Made by a program: the position numbers and the translations under genes. Of a DNA stretch of 64,000 nucleotides, positions 61,685-64,000 are shown one piece after another. This stretch comes from Allantophomopsis cytisporea (lineage: Eukaryota > Ascomycota > Leotiomycetes > Phacidiales > Phacidiaceae): NCBI GenBank assembly GCA_024752435.1, contig CP103021.1, positions 868,001 to 932,000 on the forward strand, written 5' to 3'. Positions within the stretch are counted from its first letter, which is position 1; each line of letters opens with the position of its first letter. Under the pieces are notes generated by a model that saw only the letters and a list, made by a program, of their open reading frames with translations, did no database searches and had not been told where the DNA came from.

Positions 61685-62253
61685 TTTGCCAATCTTTTGG
61701 ATTATACAGCACTTGATGGATGGCTTTAAATCAAAGTATAACAAAGAGACCTTAATATATTGCTATTCTTCTCTGTGAACCTGCCTAAGTGATGATATAT
61801 GTATTAGAAACCCTGAAGGATTAACAAGCTTTCCAATTTAATCGTCACGATCTGATAGGCCTCAGAAAGTCATCGTTGGTCGGTTGATTCTCTGTCTAAC
61901 GTAAAACGATGGAGAATACGCACTAATGTCGTAAAATAAGCTGTAATAGACGGCATGAAAGTTATCCCGATTCTTATTTTGCTAAGGCGTCCAACTTACA
62001 GAACACGGAGCCAGTTTCGCCGTTCTCCCGACTATAAGACATCACTACATCAAGAGAACTGCTAAATCCCATGAAATAAATACAAAACAAGTCTATGCTT
62101 TCGGAGTCAGTATCGCCGCTCTCCCAACCATAAAGCATCAAGAACGAATAATATATTCCCAAAGCCTCTAGAGGTAACGGCATTGCTCTGGGGAGCCTCT
62201 CTGGCCCTGACATAACCAAGCCATGCTTCCTATCACCAACCAGTGTTGAGAAA
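61685..62253. other. Intergenic with partial direct repeat
   Basis: About 570 bp. Bases about 62010-62070 and 62096-62155 are diverged direct copies (GGAGCCAGTTTCGCC and GGAGTCAGTATCGCC, then CTCCC-ACT/CAT-AAGACATCA and similar), 86 bp apart. A minus-strand frame (61974-62309) runs through both but has no motif. Confidence 0.4.
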
Positions 62254-62541
62254 ATGATGTCTAAAGTGAGTACTGGTTCATCGATAAAGTGTGTCACTAA
62301 TCGTCCCATAGTCGCAACATCATCTTTCGTTGTATGTAAAGTTCTTATTTCTTTGGGTGATTCGTGCGTCTATGTCCAAACGGAATCTTTCATTGTCCAC
62401 CTTGAAACTAAGCCGAAAGAGTTCATTCATTCTTCGGATACATTCTCGAATGATCTCAACGCTGCTAAACACTTTACTATTTCAGATTGTTCCGGAGTAT
62501 CCTTGGAAATTTATCATGAGCCTTGTCAATACCTATCCTGA
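62254..62541 (+). pseudogene. BTB/POZ-like domain remnant
   Basis: A 95-codon frame whose middle reads like a fungal BTB domain: LISLGDSCVYVQTESFIVH has the FxVH motif, and later FTISDCSGVSLEIYHEPCQYL resembles the strand plus helix that follow. The helix between the two, where family members have a xxSxFF motif, is poorly kept (KEFIHSSDTFSND). The frame stops right after the core domain, about 75 bp before the left end of the Tc1 relic. I read it as a decayed BTB gene. The call rests on spacing and a few residues. Confidence 0.4.
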
Positions 62542-62614
62542 AGTTCTAGAAAGTACTGTGGTATACGACGTAAGTAATGTAAGTTTGCATACTTCGGTTA
62601 TGTAGCCGACCCCT

Positions 62615-63958
62615 GTTCTCATCGCTGTTATACTGTAAGGGATGCGTAGAGCCGCAACAGAACAGTAGAGTAGAATAGAGTAGAATAGAATTGAATTGAA
62701 TTGATATATACAACTATGGATATCGCTGTGCTCTTGAACCCTGTAGATGAGGTGAATTCTAATGATGAAGCCTATCCAATTCCCCCTAAAGCTAAAGTTT
62801 ACAATGTTTTACAGGCGCTAATACGTCGGCAATACTCGAATCGGCTTACGAGAGACGAGCGTTTACAGTGTAAATTCTATTCTGAACTTCTATATACGCT
62901 AGAAGAAATCGCTGTACTTATATATTGGTCGATACACTAAGTAGTATATACTCTTCGGTATAGAGCTATACCAAAGAAACAAACAAGGAGACCGCTAATT
63001 TTAAACGAAGCTCAAGTCGACGAACTCGAAGCATTTATTACAGCTACAAGTTTAAACCGACGGATGAGCTACAAAAAAGTAGCGGAGATTATAGATTGGG
63101 GAGTTAGAGAATATACAATTGAAAATGCTTTTGAAAAGAGAAGTTATCATCGGTATATTGCTCTACGAAAGCTACTACTCTCTGAAATTAATCGACGACG
63201 GCAATTAACTTAGGCAATCGAATATAAATACTAGACTCGAAACCAATAGAATAATATTCTATAGTCTGATAAAACTTAGATTACTACAAGCTAGTATATA
63301 TGTACTTAGGTTACTTGAAAACCAAGAGAAGAATATAATAAAACCTATATTGTAGTTAGATACTAGCAACGCCGAGGCTAGATATTTTGGGGCTGTTTTC
63401 ATTTAAATATTAAAAGACCAGGAGTTATTTGGGAAAAGGATTGGGGTACTGTTAATAGAGAGAGCTATTGTCAAAGAATCGTTCTAATTATACATAGCTG
63501 GATATACTTAATCTAAGACTTCAATTTATACAAGATAGGGCTCCTAGATACCAGGCTAGTTCTACAATTCAAGACTTCAATAAGCATAGGATATTCCCAA
63601 TTGAATAGCCACTATTTTCGCCAGATCTTAATCCTATTGAAGCTGTCTGGAATAAAATGAAGAAATGGCTTCAAGAGCGCTTCCCTGGTGATGAAGAAGT
63701 AAGTTATGATGTTCTTTATGACCGGGTCAGAGCAGCATGGGATTCTATCGGTCAAAATCAGCTTAATGAGTTACTTGATAGTATACATGACCGCTGTGTC
63801 GCTGTGAGACTAGCAGATGGGAAATATACGAAGTTTTAAATGTATTCAATTGATTCTATACTACTTATTCTAATTATATTCATAACTATCTACAGCTTCA
63901 ATTGAACACGTTGCTATTTTAATGTGTGGTGGCTATACAGTATAGCGGCGATGATAAC
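62615..63958 (+). mobile_element. Decayed Tc1/mariner transposon
   Basis: A 1.34-kb element bounded by imperfect inverted repeats: 62615-62637 and the complement of 63936-63958 agree at 20 of 23 bases. The transposase begins at 62716 (MDIAVLLNPVDEVNSNDEAY) with an HTH start (LTRDERLQ) and is then broken by many stops. Recognisable later pieces are EAQVDELEAFITATSLNRRMSYKKVAEI, split here as consecutive blocks, then the first catalytic block SDKTW. The last intact part is 63657-63839 (KKWLQERFPGDEEVSYDVLYD, to YTKF), preceded by SPDLNPIEAVWNKM, which carries the third acidic residue. The high TAG/TAA content fits RIP. It is non-autonomous as it stands. Confidence 0.8.
63657..63839 (+). pseudogene. 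Transposase C-terminal fragment
   Basis: The longest open remnant inside the Tc1/mariner relic, 60 codons from MKKWLQERFPGDEE to the natural stop after KYTKF. It follows directly on the DLNPIE motif of the DDE catalytic domain, read in the same frame just upstream. It has no independent function. Confidence 0.75.
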
Positions 63959-64000
63959 TTACATAATAGCGCCGCATTCCAATGCAAAACTTACATTACT

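Overview
This window is nuclear DNA of a filamentous ascomycete (Pezizomycotina). The evidence is the short spliceosomal introns of about 45-90 bp with CTAAC-like branch points, the characteristic fungal proteins (Chs5, WASP/Las17, Mcm1, a Dnf1-type flippase, a peroxisomal malate synthase), and a Tc1/mariner relic full of the stop codons expected from RIP (repeat-induced point mutation). The malate synthase and Tc1 relic look most like Leotiomycetes to me. That is recall, not a search result. No prokaryotic operons, CRISPR arrays, rRNA genes or convincing tRNA genes were seen.

Layout, left to right. 0-13 kb is compact: XPF/Rad1 endonuclease (-), a small hydrophilic protein (+), WASP/Las17 (+), eIF1A (-), Chs5 (+) and a short-chain dehydrogenase (-). 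13-24.5 kb holds a large Dnf1-type P4-ATPase (-) and a 4.7-kb gap. 24.5-32.1 kb holds an Nse6/CANIN-like protein (+), V-ATPase subunit E (-), a NIPA-type Mg2+ transporter (+) and the MADS-box factor Mcm1 (-). From 32.1 to 41.7 kb lies a 9.6-kb gene-poor, microsatellite-rich interval between Mcm1 and the divergent malate synthase. The Sen1 helicase fills 44.7-51.3 kb. The last 12 kb is more accessory. It contains a protein-kinase pseudogene whose two lobes lie on opposite strands, a large disordered protein of unknown function, a short ORF sharing a conserved leader with another short ORF near 13.9 kb, a second dehydrogenase, a BTB-like remnant and a decayed Tc1/mariner transposon.

The genes do not form a pathway cluster. 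Most are housekeeping genes for DNA repair, RNA termination, translation initiation, actin and cell-wall trafficking, lipid asymmetry, vacuolar acidification and the glyoxylate cycle. Several are paired divergently across shared intergenic regions. The exon structures given here were deduced by hand from splice-site consensus and reading-frame continuity; no transcript data were available. The most interesting observations are the inversion-split kinase pseudogene, the 54-nt block shared by two unrelated-looking intergenic loci 46 kb apart, the short last WASP exon that alone encodes the Arp2/3-binding acidic tail, and the repeat-laden interval upstream of Mcm1.
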